NCBI GenBank assembly: GCA_038131165.1
Contig: JAYPOZ010000032.1
Span: 1-40,380 of the forward strand
Reading direction: 5' to 3'
Source: UBA6544 sp038131165
GTDB lineage: Bacteria > Pseudomonadota > Alphaproteobacteria > UBA8366
Length of the DNA: 40,380 nucleotides
Positions 9,534 to 18,223 of this stretch are shown here, piece by piece (position 1 is the stretch's first letter; every line of letters begins with the position of its first letter). Below the pieces are notes generated by a model, which did not search any database, was not told where the DNA came from, and saw only the letters and a list, made by a program, of their open reading frames with translations. Both the position numbers and the translations under genes were made by a program.

Positions 9534-10848
9534 CCGAAAGGATTTCCGCGCAGCCTGCATCCAGAGAAGCGGAAAGGACGGCCTCCGCCAGCGCCTGCGA
9601 ATGCGTCTCGCCGATCTGCGGTGCCGTATAACGCTTGAACTTGGCGCGTACGGCGGATTCGTCCAAGGGCAGGTCCGGGTCTCCGGCAACCTTATCGACG
9701 GACGTGCGGTGTACCGCGCCAGCCCTTGTGACGGATAGCGCGGCGCCGCGCTCCCCACGGGCGGTTAACGCCGCGTCGATCTTTATCTCCACCAAAGCTT
9801 CGATCCGTCGGGTCTCGGGATTCCCCAGCGCCTCGGCGGTATAGGCCTCCGGGCCAAGATCGCCGGTGCGTAGCGCGTGCGCCAATCCATAGGACAGGCT
9901 GAACTGCGCCTGAATTGCGGATTGGGGGTTGCGGTTGCCGCAGTACTGGACCGCTTCCTGATAGACCTTCAAGTGGACGGCTGAAACCGGATGCGTATCG
10001 CCGCCCTGCGCTTTGCGCCAATCGATCGCGCATTGTGCGCCGTAATGAACGTGGCGCACGGCGGCGAAGGGTTTGAGATAGCCTTCGAGCAGATAATAGT
10101 CGCCGGGCGGGGAAATCCTCGGGGCGCCGTCGCCGCCCAGCGCGATCCGGAAGTAATCGTCGATGGCGTCGGGCGGGGAACCGATGCCGGACATAGCCGA
10201 AAGCGCCGCGTTGAGGCCAAGAGCGGCGCCGTGGCCGCAATAGGTGTTGCGGGCGGTCGCTCCGGCCGATACAGGGGCGTAGAGGCTGAACGGAACCTGG
10301 CAGGCGACGGTCTCGATGGCGCGGACGCACTCCGCTGAACTGGCACCGAATGCCCGCGCCGCTGCCGCTGCCGCTCCGAGCGCACCCCAGGCGCCGTCGA
10401 CATGCATGCCGCTCTTGATGCGCAGCGCTTCGCCCATGCGGCCGCCGATTTCGAAGCCGGTCACGATGGCGCGCAGCAAATCGCCAATCGGCCGCCCGGA
10501 TGCCAGTGCCGCGCCCAAGGCCGCGGGGATGGCGTGCAAGCCCGGCCTGCCATGCGCACGGGCGAGCCCTTCGCAGGCTTCGTCCCAGCAAGCGCCGAGC
10601 GCGAACAGCATGGCCACCGATTGCGTGGAAAAGGGGAGAGAGCACCCCGGCAGAGTCAAAGGGCCGGGATCGCGAACCGAATGCAAATTTGCGAGCGCGG
10701 CGGGTTCGGGCTTCGCTTGAGCCGCAATGAAGCAGCCGAGCGTGTCGAGGAACAGCAATCGCGCGCGCTTCTCGACCGCCGGCGTCGACAGCGGATCGAT
10801 GGCGTAGAGCCAATCCGCCAAGTCGTTCAAGCAGCTGCGTGTTTTCAT
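9523..10848 (-). CDS. MmgE/PrpD family protein
   Basis: A 441-residue member of the MmgE/PrpD family, which includes 2-methylcitrate dehydratase and cis-aconitate decarboxylase. Visible features are LFLDTLGCFIAA near the N-terminus and GRPGLHAIPAALGAALASGRP. The middle holds GFEIGGRMGEAL followed by GMHVDGAWGALGAAAAAARA, where family members carry active-site residues. GGGGAG-type purine-rich sequence (GGGGAG about 10 bases upstream) supports the start. The gene lies downstream of the TRAP transporter genes but behind a strong terminator, so it probably has its own promoter in 10849-10929. In HyuAB/TRAP contexts this family often acts on dicarboxylates or lactone-like acids; the substrate is unknown. 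Confidence 0.88.
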   Translation of the reverse strand: MKTRSCLNDLADWLYAIDPLSTPAVEKRARLLFLDTLGCFIAAQAKPEPAALANLHSVRDPGPLTLPGCSLPFSTQSVAMLFALGACWDEACEGLARAHGRPGLHAIPAALGAALASGRPIGDLLRAIVTGFEIGGRMGEALRIKSGMHVDGAWGALGAAAAAARAFGASSAECVRAIETVACQVPFSLYAPVSAGATARNTYCGHGAALGLNAALSAMSGIGSPPDAIDDYFRIALGGDGAPRISPPGDYYLLEGYLKPFAAVRHVHYGAQCAIDWRKAQGGDTHPVSAVHLKVYQEAVQYCGNRNPQSAIQAQFSLSYGLAHALRTGDLGPEAYTAEALGNPETRRIEALVEIKIDAALTARGERGAALSVTRAGAVHRTSVDKVAGDPDLPLDESAVRAKFKRYTAPQIGETHSQALAEAVLSASLDAGCAEILSVTA

Positions 10849-10929
10849 TATGAGAGCACTCCCCGAGACGGCCGGTAGCTGCGATGTCGTGCGGGTCGCC
10901 TGAATTATCTTTGCACGGTATAGAAGGAA

Positions 10930-10964
10930 TTAAGGCCGCCGGGAGAATATCCCAGCGGCCTTAA
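10930..10964 (-). terminator. Hairpin terminator after the TRAP permease gene
   Basis: The arms 10930-10944 and 10950-10964 pair over 15 positions with one mismatch around the 5-base loop GAATA. Read on the minus strand the hairpin lies 34 bases past the TRAP permease stop and is followed by the pyrimidine-rich run TTCCTTCT. It separates the TAXI-TRAP unit from the MmgE/PrpD gene. The outer TTAA pairs make it close to symmetric, so weak bidirectional action is possible. Confidence 0.8.
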
Positions 10965-10998
10965 TAGAGCCGGATCTAGGTCGATTTACCGTCCGGTA

Positions 10999-13166
10999 TC
11001 AGTTCCCTTCATTGGCGAGCATTGCCGGCGAAGGGTTTCGCTTGGAGGCAATCCTTGCGAGCAAGGCCGCAGGTACCATAATCCCAAGACCGACGAGGTT
11101 CGAGACCATCTCCGGATAGGCCAGTAAGAGGCCCGCCGCGATCAACATGAGCCGGGCGATCAGGCCCAGAACATCGTTGTTCATCGATCCCATCAGCACC
11201 AGATGCCCTTGCAATCCCGAGGCAACCAAACTGACCCCGAGCACGGCGGTGCCGAACTCGACGATGATCTGATCGGCCGGACCGTTCAGGNNNNNNNNNN
11301 GACCAAAGCCGGGTTGAGGACGAAGAAGAACGGCAGGAAGTAGATGATACTGCCTAGCCGCATCGCCTCCAGACCGGTTTTCATCGGACTGGAGCCGGCA
11401 AGCGTGGCGGCGGCGAACGCCCCCAGTGCCACCGGCGGTGTGATGAACGAGACCATTCCCCAGTAAAGGATGAAGAGATGGACGGCCACCTTGTCGAGGC
11501 CGAGCTCGATCAACGCCGGAGCCAGGATGATGGCGAGGAAGATGTATGCCGCCGTCACCGTCATGCCGATGCCCAGAAGAAAACTGGTCAATGCTCCGAG
11601 CAGCAGCAGCAAGTAGATATTGCCGCCCGCAAGGCGCACCAGCTCGCCCGAGAAGCTTCCCGCCATGCCGGTGACCATGACGCCGCCGATGATCAATCCG
11701 ACAGCAGCCAGAATACCGACCAATTCGGCAAGCAACCGTCCGTTCGCTTCGATATATCTCACGATCGTATCGGTGTTTATCCGGATATGGCCGGGCAGAT
11801 GGGAAACGATCAAGACGCCGACGGCTCCCCCAACCGGTATCAAGGTCACGTATTCCGGCGGGAAATGGACGCTGGCCAAGACCAATCCCAGGAACAAAGC
11901 AATGGACGCGCCGATGATATAGAACCAAGGGTCGTCCGCCTTGAGTTTGCCGAATTGGCTCAGCGACAAGAGGGCGACGGTCGCATAGAACGGCGCCTGG
12001 GCTTCCCGGCCGAGATAGACAAGCAGGTAAATCAGGAGGAAGAAGGCGAAGACGTAATACCAACCCTCCTTCAAGGTCTGCTTCACGTTCGGCAGTTCCT
12101 CTTTCGGCAGGCCCTTGATGCCGAAGCGTGCGGCATAGGCGTCGATCTGCACGAAGAGGCCGTAGAAGTACAGGAACGACGGTACGATCGCCGCAACCGC
12201 GACCAGGATATAGGAAATATCCAGGAACGAGGCCATAACGAACGCTGTGGCGCCCATGACGGGGGGCATGAGAACCCCTCCTGTTGATGCACAGGCTTCG
12301 ATTCCGCCCGCGTAGCGCGCCGGATAACCCGTACGTTTCATCGCCGGAATTGTCATCGCGCCGGTCGTGAGCACGTTGGTGATGACACTACCGCTCAAGG
12401 AACCGAACAGCCCGCTCGCCACGATGGCGACTTTCGCGGGGCCCCCCCGGACGCCGCCCAACATGGCGAAAGCAAGGTTGATGAAGAACTTTCCGCCGCC
12501 CGTCGACTGCAAGGTGACGCCGAAGATGATGAAACCGATGATCAGGGTCCCGAATACGTTCATCGGAATGCCGAGAACGGATTCCTCGCTCAGCAGGTGA
12601 TAACGGGCCGTGCTGAGGAGATCCTGCTCCTTTCCGGAAAACAGAGCCGGGACGAAAGAAGATTCGGCAAAAACCGGATAAAAGGAAAGCACGCCGAAGA
12701 TGATGAAAATCGCCCATCCGCCAGTCCGCCGCGCACCCTCCATGATAAGGCCCCACATGGGGAAGGCAAGGTAAGCGGGGAGAGCGGGCGAGGCGTATTC
12801 CCAACCTTCTTCGATGCTGCGCAAGCCGTTCCAGGCATAATATCCCGTGATCGCGAGGACGGCGGCGAACAGGATATAATCGTACCAAGGAATACGATCC
12901 CGCGACGAAGTCGGTGTCGCGGGAAAGACCAGGAAGACGATCGAAAAGAAAATACCGAGCAACAGATAAAGGTAGCTGTTGTCCAGGATAACGAAGTCGA
13001 CGAAGAACTTGAGGTTAAAAATCTGGTTGACGGAAAGAAAGACCCCGAACGCCGTGAAGACGATAACCATCGCCTTCCAGACGCCACTGACGGTACGAAA
13101 GCGGCCGAGGTCTGCTTTTGCCTCGGCCGCCTCCATAGCCTTCAGTTGTTCGTCTAGTGCTCCCAT
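10999..13166 (-). CDS. TRAP transporter fused permease (DctQ-DctM, 4TM/12TM type), interrupted by an assembly gap
   Basis: The reading frame from ATG 13166 encodes a multi-pass protein with a short cytoplasmic N-terminus, about four DctQ-like membrane segments, then a DctM-like domain. The DctM part is recognised by GLFGSLSGSVITNVLTTGAM, followed by ASTGGVLMPPVMGATAFVMA. The frame reads cleanly to NPALV at the ten-N run (11291-11300) and resumes in another frame as LNGPADQII to the TGA at 10999. The two parts clearly belong to one gene of about 720 residues. The ATG lies inside the last 13 bases of the TAXI receptor gene, so both are co-translated. The fused permease with its TAXI receptor imports an organic anion, typically driven by a sodium gradient; the substrate is not known. 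Confidence 0.9.
11291..11300. other. Assembly gap (10 N) inside the TRAP permease gene
   Basis: Ten Ns separate ...NPALV and LNGPADQ... of one permease. On the minus strand GTC ends flush against the gap, and one extra C precedes CTG AAC GGT, so the two sides share a frame only if the true missing length is 2 modulo 3. Ten is 1 modulo 3, so the run is filler and not a measured length. Confidence 0.95.
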
Positions 13167-14290
13167 ACTGCGTCGAATCCGGCGGCCTTGAGGGCCTTCG
13201 CCCGTTCAGCCATCCATGTTTCGTACGGAGCGTCTTTATGCTTCTCCCAGGCAGCCGCGAGAACGCTTTGCCGCTCCAAGAGCTTGTTGTTGTGCGCCTC
13301 GAACTTATCGTTCCAGACACCCTTTTCCTTGAAGAACTTAACCGCACCGGCGTGGTAGGGGATGATCCAGTCGAAGACCTGCTGATCGAGCGCAAATCCG
13401 GCCGCGGATGCGTGCGCGTCCTTATATTTCGGATAGGTTTTGTCGAGCAGCATGGTCATCTCATATGCGGCCTGATCGGTCATCCAGTCGTATGTGATGA
13501 GGATCGGATAGCCGTAGCTGGCGCCTTCGAGGGTCTTCTCCTTCGAAAGGCCGACGCCGGCGGTCGCGATATGCGGCGAGAACCACGGGGCGACCTTCTT
13601 CAGACGCGCCCAGCCTTCCTTGTCGTCATGCGGAGCGGGGAAGAAATGTAGTCCGCGCGGGGAGCTGTCGACCTGGAACAGCATCGAGGAGTTCGTCGAC
13701 GCCGTAGCCGCGTCGATATTGCCGTCGATGATGCCCTGGATGGACGCTTTCCAGCCCGGCACGGTCACTTTCGTGACGTCATCCCACGTCAGGCCGCCGA
13801 AGGCGAGCCAGCCAGTGAGGTTCTGGTTGAGCGCCGGACCACCGATGACCCAGGCGAGGCGTTTGCCTTTGAGCTTTGCAGCTGACGTGATGCCGGCTTC
13901 CTTCGCGGTCGCGGCGATACCGACATTCGGCTCGCCCCAACCCATCAGGATCAGGCGAACGGGCTGCGGGCCCCAAGGTTTCTTGCCGAAGTCGAGCACG
14001 CCTTCCTGGGCCTGGAAAGAACCAATGCCCATGGCGGAAAACTCGATCTTCTTAACGCGCAGCGGAGTCATCCGCGAAATGTCGTTCTTCGCGGGCTGCA
14101 CCAGCAGCTTATAGCCTTCGTCAGCCAATGCGTTGCCGACCGCGACCGATGCGGCGTAGCCCGACGAGGTCGTGCCGTAGGCGGACCAAGTCAAATTCTT
14201 CGGCAATCCCTCCGCGTGCGCAAACTGCGCCGCGAGAGCCATGCCGGCCGCCATGGGCAGAGCGGCTTTTAAAGCGTGTTTCAATTTCAT
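13154..14290 (-). CDS. TAXI-family TRAP transporter solute-binding receptor
   Basis: The start at 14290 is chosen because GGGAGG lies just upstream on the minus strand and the product then begins with a clear Sec signal peptide (MKLKHALKAALPMAAGMALA..., likely cleavage after AHA, residue 26). The 378-residue precursor carries the TAXI pattern: TTSSGYAASVAVGNALADEG, then a MGIGSFQAQEG region. It ends in a helical segment rich in KAL. TAXI receptors are periplasmic and pair with fused DctQM permeases, as here, where the permease start lies inside this gene's last 13 bases. Some characterised TAXI systems bind glutamate or related dicarboxylates, but specificity cannot be assigned. The gene is the first of the operon and diverges from the ADP-forming ligase gene. 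Confidence 0.92.
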   Translation of the reverse strand: MKLKHALKAALPMAAGMALAAQFAHAEGLPKNLTWSAYGTTSSGYAASVAVGNALADEGYKLLVQPAKNDISRMTPLRVKKIEFSAMGIGSFQAQEGVLDFGKKPWGPQPVRLILMGWGEPNVGIAATAKEAGITSAAKLKGKRLAWVIGGPALNQNLTGWLAFGGLTWDDVTKVTVPGWKASIQGIIDGNIDAATASTNSSMLFQVDSSPRGLHFFPAPHDDKEGWARLKKVAPWFSPHIATAGVGLSKEKTLEGASYGYPILITYDWMTDQAAYEMTMLLDKTYPKYKDAHASAAGFALDQQVFDWIIPYHAGAVKFFKEKGVWNDKFEAHNNKLLERQSVLAAAWEKHKDAPYETWMAERAKALKAAGFDAVWEH

Positions 14291-14361
14291 ATATCTTACC
14301 TCCCGGTAGACGCGTTGTTTCTTGTGTTTCCGTGACCTCGAACCCCGGTCACGTATTAATT

Positions 14362-14379
14362 TTGACGGCTCGCCGTCAA
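14362..14379. promoter_or_regulatory. Perfect 8-2-8 palindrome in the divergent TAXI / ligase spacer
   Basis: TTGACGGC and GCCGTCAA form a perfect inverted repeat around a TC centre. It sits 72 bases upstream of the TAXI start and 200 bases upstream of the ligase start, in an AT-rich spacer. The size and symmetry fit an operator for a dimeric regulator. The minus-strand arm also contains TTGACG, which could serve as a -35 element for the transporter operon, although no convincing -10 box was identified. No regulator gene lies in the window beside it. Confidence 0.55.
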
Positions 14380-14579
14380 TAGCCACACCAGCGTTGCATA
14401 GGTGTCGGAACCACTCAAACAAAAATACAGACACCTAATAAGCTTGTGCGGTCGGATTGCCGGTCAAATCTTAAAGAAAGTGAGTTCGGGCTCGGACCGC
14501 TCCGCCGGACTCTCATTTCGCTCGAAGAATATGCCCTTTGGCCTAATCTATATTCTGTATCCAGGTGGGGGAGTTAGCG

Positions 14580-16703
14580 ATGCCAAGGAGTGACGCGAGG
14601 CCAGGGGCGCTCGACGTTTTGTTTCGGCCGCGCTCGGTCGCGGTCATGGGGGCGTCTTCCGACGAGAAGAAGATCGGCGGCCGGCCGATTTTCTATCTCA
14701 AGCATTACGGGTTCGAGGGCGAGATATATCCCATCAACCCGAACTACGACGAGATTCAGGGTGTGAAAGCCTACAAGTCGCTGAACGATATCGACGGTGA
14801 TGTCGATTTGGCGCTGATCGCGCTGCCGGCGGCGATGGTCGAGGCGGCGGTCACGGATTGCGCCGCGAAGGGCGTGAAGGCGACGGTGATTTTCAGCTCC
14901 GGCTACGCGGAGACAGGCGAGGACGGCGAAGCGGCGCAGCAACGTCTGCTGGAGATTGCCGGTGCAGCCGGCATGCGGATCATGGGCCCGAATTGCATGG
15001 GGCTCGCCGGATTCGACGCGCGCATGATCATGACCTTCGGGTTTGCGATGGAGACCAAACCGCCGGAGCTTGGGCCCATCGGCATCATCAGTCAAAGCGG
15101 CGCCTACGGGGCGGTGGCCTATTACGAATCGCGCGAGCGCCAGCTGGGCGTCAGTCTCTGGGCGACAACGGGCAATGAAAGCGATATCGGACTAGCCGAG
15201 ATACTGAGCTATTACGCGGCCGACGACGCGATCAAGGTTATCCTGCTCTATATGGAAGGCTGCAAGGACGGCGCTGGATTTATGGCAGGACTGGAGGCCG
15301 CGCGCGCAGCGGGGAAGCCGGTCATCGTCACGAAGGTGGGTGCCTCCGATATTGGTGCCGAAGCGGCCCTGTCGCACACGGCATCGATCACCGGGTCCGA
15401 CGTTGTCTTCGATACGGTGGTCGCTAAGTACGGCGCGCACCGCACGTCATCGATGGATGAGTTTTACGATATCGGCTACGCCAGCAGCGTGACCCGAAGT
15501 TTTCCGGACGGCAATCGGGTCGGATTGGTGACGATCTCGGGCGGAGTCGGGGTTTTGATGTCGGACATCGCGAGCCGATTGAACCTAGAGGTCCCTAAAT
15601 TATCTGCGGCCGCGCAGGCGCGCATCCGCGAAATCATACCGTTCGCGGGGACGCGGAACCCGGTCGACATCACCGGACAGACGCTCAACGACCCTTCTAT
15701 CTTGGGCAAATGCCTCGACATTCTGATCGAAGAGGACGTCTGCGATATCCTCGTCGTCTACATGGCGATGTCGACGCAGTCGCCGGCCCTGGCCGATATT
15801 TTCATGCAGGTCTTCCGGGATGTCCGGGCAAAGCATCCGGACGTGCCGATCATTGCCGGCGTTTATGCGGAAGGCGAACGCCGCCGGGAGCTTGAGGATC
15901 TCGGATATGTGGTGGTGCGAGAGCCGACCCGTGCGGTGAACGTGGCGGCCGCCTTGCTTCGGTTCGGGCGAAGTTTTGCGGCTGAGTTGCCGCCGCAGCC
16001 GCCCGGCCTTTCGAAGCCGGTCGTCGTGCCGACGGAGGCTTTGAACGAGATGGCGGCGAAAGCCTTGTTGGCGGAGGCCGGCATCCCGGTTGTGCCGGAA
16101 ACTCTGGCGACATCGCCGGAAATCGCGGCGGCGGCGGTCGCAAAGCTCAGCGGGCCGGCAGCCCTTAAGCTGGTGTCGCCGTATATTCTGCATAAATCCG
16201 AGATCGGCGGCGTTATGCTGAACGTCGATGGGGATCATGCCGCCGAAGCCTACGAGACTCTAATGGAGCGGGCGGCGCGGCATAAACCGGACGCCAGGGT
16301 CGATGGCGTCGTGATCGCACCTATGGTCGTTGGCGGCGTGGAGACCATTTTGGGTGTCAAGCGGGACCCTGCCTTCGGGCCGGTTGTGGTGTTTGGTCTC
16401 GGAGGCGTCTTCGTCGAAGTTCTGCAGGACGTCACCCGCCGGCTGGCTCCGTTCGACGTCACGGAGGCCCACCGCATGATCCGCGAGGTAAAGGGCTACC
16501 CGCTTCTCGAGGGCGTGCGCGGGGGCGCCGTCGCGGATGTAGACGCCTTGGCGGAAGCCCTGTCCCGTCTGTCGGTACTGGCGCACGAAAACCGCGACCG
16601 GATCGACAGCATCGACATCAACCCGTTCCTGGTGCTCCCCAAAGGTCGGGGCGCGATGGCGGTCGATGCGCTGATCGTGCCGCGCGATGGTTTGACCGAC
16701 TAG
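14580..16703 (+). CDS. ADP-forming acyl-CoA synthetase (acetate-CoA ligase family)
   Basis: Start ATG 14580 is preferred over GTG 14565 because GGTGGGGGAG directly precedes it. The 707-residue protein is a one-chain NDP-forming acyl-CoA ligase. It has an N-terminal CoA-binding Rossmann domain (SVAVMGASSDEKKIGGRPI) and succinyl-CoA-synthetase-like domains with MGPNCMGL and IISQSGAYG. The phosphohistidine is probably His266 in LSHTASITGSD. A C-terminal ATP-grasp domain (KLVSPYILHKSEIGGV through FGPVVVFGLGGVF) ends with DINPFLVLP. The reaction is acid + CoA + ATP to acyl-CoA + ADP + Pi, in the cytoplasm. The acid may be the product of the divergent transporter and the HyuAB route, but the substrate is inferred from context only. 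Confidence 0.92.
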   Translation: MPRSDARPGALDVLFRPRSVAVMGASSDEKKIGGRPIFYLKHYGFEGEIYPINPNYDEIQGVKAYKSLNDIDGDVDLALIALPAAMVEAAVTDCAAKGVKATVIFSSGYAETGEDGEAAQQRLLEIAGAAGMRIMGPNCMGLAGFDARMIMTFGFAMETKPPELGPIGIISQSGAYGAVAYYESRERQLGVSLWATTGNESDIGLAEILSYYAADDAIKVILLYMEGCKDGAGFMAGLEAARAAGKPVIVTKVGASDIGAEAALSHTASITGSDVVFDTVVAKYGAHRTSSMDEFYDIGYASSVTRSFPDGNRVGLVTISGGVGVLMSDIASRLNLEVPKLSAAAQARIREIIPFAGTRNPVDITGQTLNDPSILGKCLDILIEEDVCDILVVYMAMSTQSPALADIFMQVFRDVRAKHPDVPIIAGVYAEGERRRELEDLGYVVVREPTRAVNVAAALLRFGRSFAAELPPQPPGLSKPVVVPTEALNEMAAKALLAEAGIPVVPETLATSPEIAAAAVAKLSGPAALKLVSPYILHKSEIGGVMLNVDGDHAAEAYETLMERAARHKPDARVDGVVIAPMVVGGVETILGVKRDPAFGPVVVFGLGGVFVEVLQDVTRRLAPFDVTEAHRMIREVKGYPLLEGVRGGAVADVDALAEALSRLSVLAHENRDRIDSIDINPFLVLPKGRGAMAVDALIVPRDGLTD

Positions 16704-16864
16704 GCTCATCCGACCGCGGTTGCCGAGGCGGTCATCCGTCGCATGAATAGGCTGGGAAGTAGACAGATTTCGAGCGCAATTCGAACCGAATGCCAAATTT
16801 TACGATGCCATCATCCGTATCGGCGCCGGAAGATTCATGACTCGGCAACCGCGCGCGGAAAATT

Positions 16865-16887
16865 CCGTAGGCCGTGAAGGCCGACGG
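16865..16887 (-). terminator. Candidate hairpin terminator after the unrecognised 360-residue gene
   Basis: CCGTAGGCC (16865-16873) and GGCCGACGG (16879-16887) pair with one internal mismatch around a 5-base loop. On the minus strand the hairpin is 35 bases past the stop at 16923 and is followed by AATTTTCC, a short T run. The surrounding 16704-16922 spacer holds no gene that can be supported. Confidence 0.45.
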
Positions 16888-16922
16888 CGTCAATGCCCAA
16901 AAAGGTTGCTTCGCGACGTTAA

Positions 16923-18005
16923 TTAACGGCCTGCGACACTCGGGGCGGATGCCTCGACTTCGGCAATTTTCTCGATCCCGTGGCGCATTTCGGAGAGCAC
17001 GAAATCCGCGCGGGCCTGCGGACCGCCGCGGCCATCGCTGAACCGTTCGTTCCACAGACTCATCTTCACCGCAAGACCGCAGAGTACGCCGCCAACGGTC
17101 GAGTGATGGCTGGAAATCAACCGTTTCACGCGGCTAAAGGATTCCGCGTTGATGTTGCTCCACATCTCGTTCGAGTGCCGATGAAAGCTTTCGAACCGGC
17201 CAGTGATGGAGGCGGTAACATTGTTCAAAGTATTTTCAATGAACAATGACGTTTCTACCAAGTTTCTGTCGTGTTTTAGTTGGAAATTGCCCCGCAAGTC
17301 TTCCATGGATTCAATAAAGTCCATAATACTGGGAACAATAGTGTCCAGGCAATTCTTGAAATACGCGAGAGACAGGAAAATATCGCCATAATCTTCAAGA
17401 AATCGCGGGATTTCGGGTAAAGCAACATTCAGCGTACTCGCCAGTTTCTTCAGATTCTCCATCGCTTGTCCACGATCGGGATTCTTGAACATGTCGATGA
17501 TCTGGCTGACATCGGTGAGGCTTGTATCCGAATCCGCATAAACCTGCGAGATCAGCGGGCGCGTGAAATCGCGCATATACGCCGTCAACTCGTCGTTCTT
17601 CGATTTGGAGAGTTTAAGTTGTTCGAAATCATTGACGACGACGCCGACATTTCGCAGTTCGACGCGCAGGGTATAAACGTCATAGCTGTTCAGTGCCGCA
17701 AGTCGTTTAAGCTTAATAATGTCCGGGTGCGGTTCCTTCTCCGGAATTCCGAATAGTTTGGCCGCGTCTTCGACACGGACCTGCCCGCTGCCCGCGCTAT
17801 CGTCCTTGAACATCTCGATGACCGTCTCCAGACGGACATTCTTGATCATTCTGGCGCGTTTCAGGCCCGAAAGCTCGAACGGAATAATGCTGAGCGGCAG
17901 GATATGGAGCGAGTCCATATCCGATTCATACTCCCGCCGCTCATCCTCCGTAAGTACGTGGACTGCGGGTGCTTTCTCCTTTTCCGCCGGCGCTGCTTCG
18001 CTCAT
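16923..18005 (-). CDS. Conserved-looking protein of unknown function
   Basis: I do not recognise a domain. The start is put at 18005 (MSEAAPAEKEK...) because GGAG lies 8 bases upstream; the frame is open a further 69 bases without such a site. The 360-residue product has no signal peptide and no membrane segment. It opens with a charged, Glu/Lys-rich tail of about 20 residues, then DMDSLHILPLSIIPFELSGL and a mostly helical, Leu/Lys/Asp-rich body. A His-rich point FHRHSNEMW lies near residue 285 and SSHHSTVGGVLCGL near 310. The well-punctuated frame and consistent amphipathic helices argue that it is real. The stretch around 17200-17450 is visibly AT-richer than the neighbouring metabolic genes. 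It is a single-gene unit, convergent with the ligase gene and divergent from caiB. Confidence 0.8.
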   Translation of the reverse strand: MSEAAPAEKEKAPAVHVLTEDERREYESDMDSLHILPLSIIPFELSGLKRARMIKNVRLETVIEMFKDDSAGSGQVRVEDAAKLFGIPEKEPHPDIIKLKRLAALNSYDVYTLRVELRNVGVVVNDFEQLKLSKSKNDELTAYMRDFTRPLISQVYADSDTSLTDVSQIIDMFKNPDRGQAMENLKKLASTLNVALPEIPRFLEDYGDIFLSLAYFKNCLDTIVPSIMDFIESMEDLRGNFQLKHDRNLVETSLFIENTLNNVTASITGRFESFHRHSNEMWSNINAESFSRVKRLISSHHSTVGGVLCGLAVKMSLWNERFSDGRGGPQARADFVLSEMRHGIEKIAEVEASAPSVAGR

Positions 18006-18093
18006 GCGTCTTGCTCCAAATTCAGCCCAATAGGCTGCATTTGATCCCCGTCCACATCGGTTATACGGCTCCACCCTGACATTATCCAGACTA

Positions 18094-18120
18094 AGTTAGG
18101 GCGGGTTAAGGCGAGGTTAA
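18094..18120. promoter_or_regulatory. Phased direct repeats between the unknown gene and the CaiB gene
   Basis: GGTTAA occurs at 18104-18109 and 18115-18120, each preceded by a GCG-containing block (GCGGGTTAAG, GCGAGGTTAA). A degenerate AGTTAG sits at 18094-18099, giving periods of 10 and 11 bases, about one helical turn. The repeats are about 104 bases upstream of the caiB start and 89 bases upstream of the divergent gene. Tandem phased sites of this kind are typical of regulator binding; no protein can be named. Confidence 0.35.
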
Positions 18121-18223
18121 CGGGGGCAATTTTCCGCACATTCGTTTTGACCGATCCACGATTCGGCATAACTCAGAGCTTGGCAATGCGCCAAAGACCT
18201 CCTTCGGCATGGAAAGATGAGAT

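Noticed and set aside
10999..13166. Reading the TRAP permease as a pseudogene
   Set aside because: The frame change coincides exactly with a ten-N filler gap, and both sides continue the same permease family pattern.
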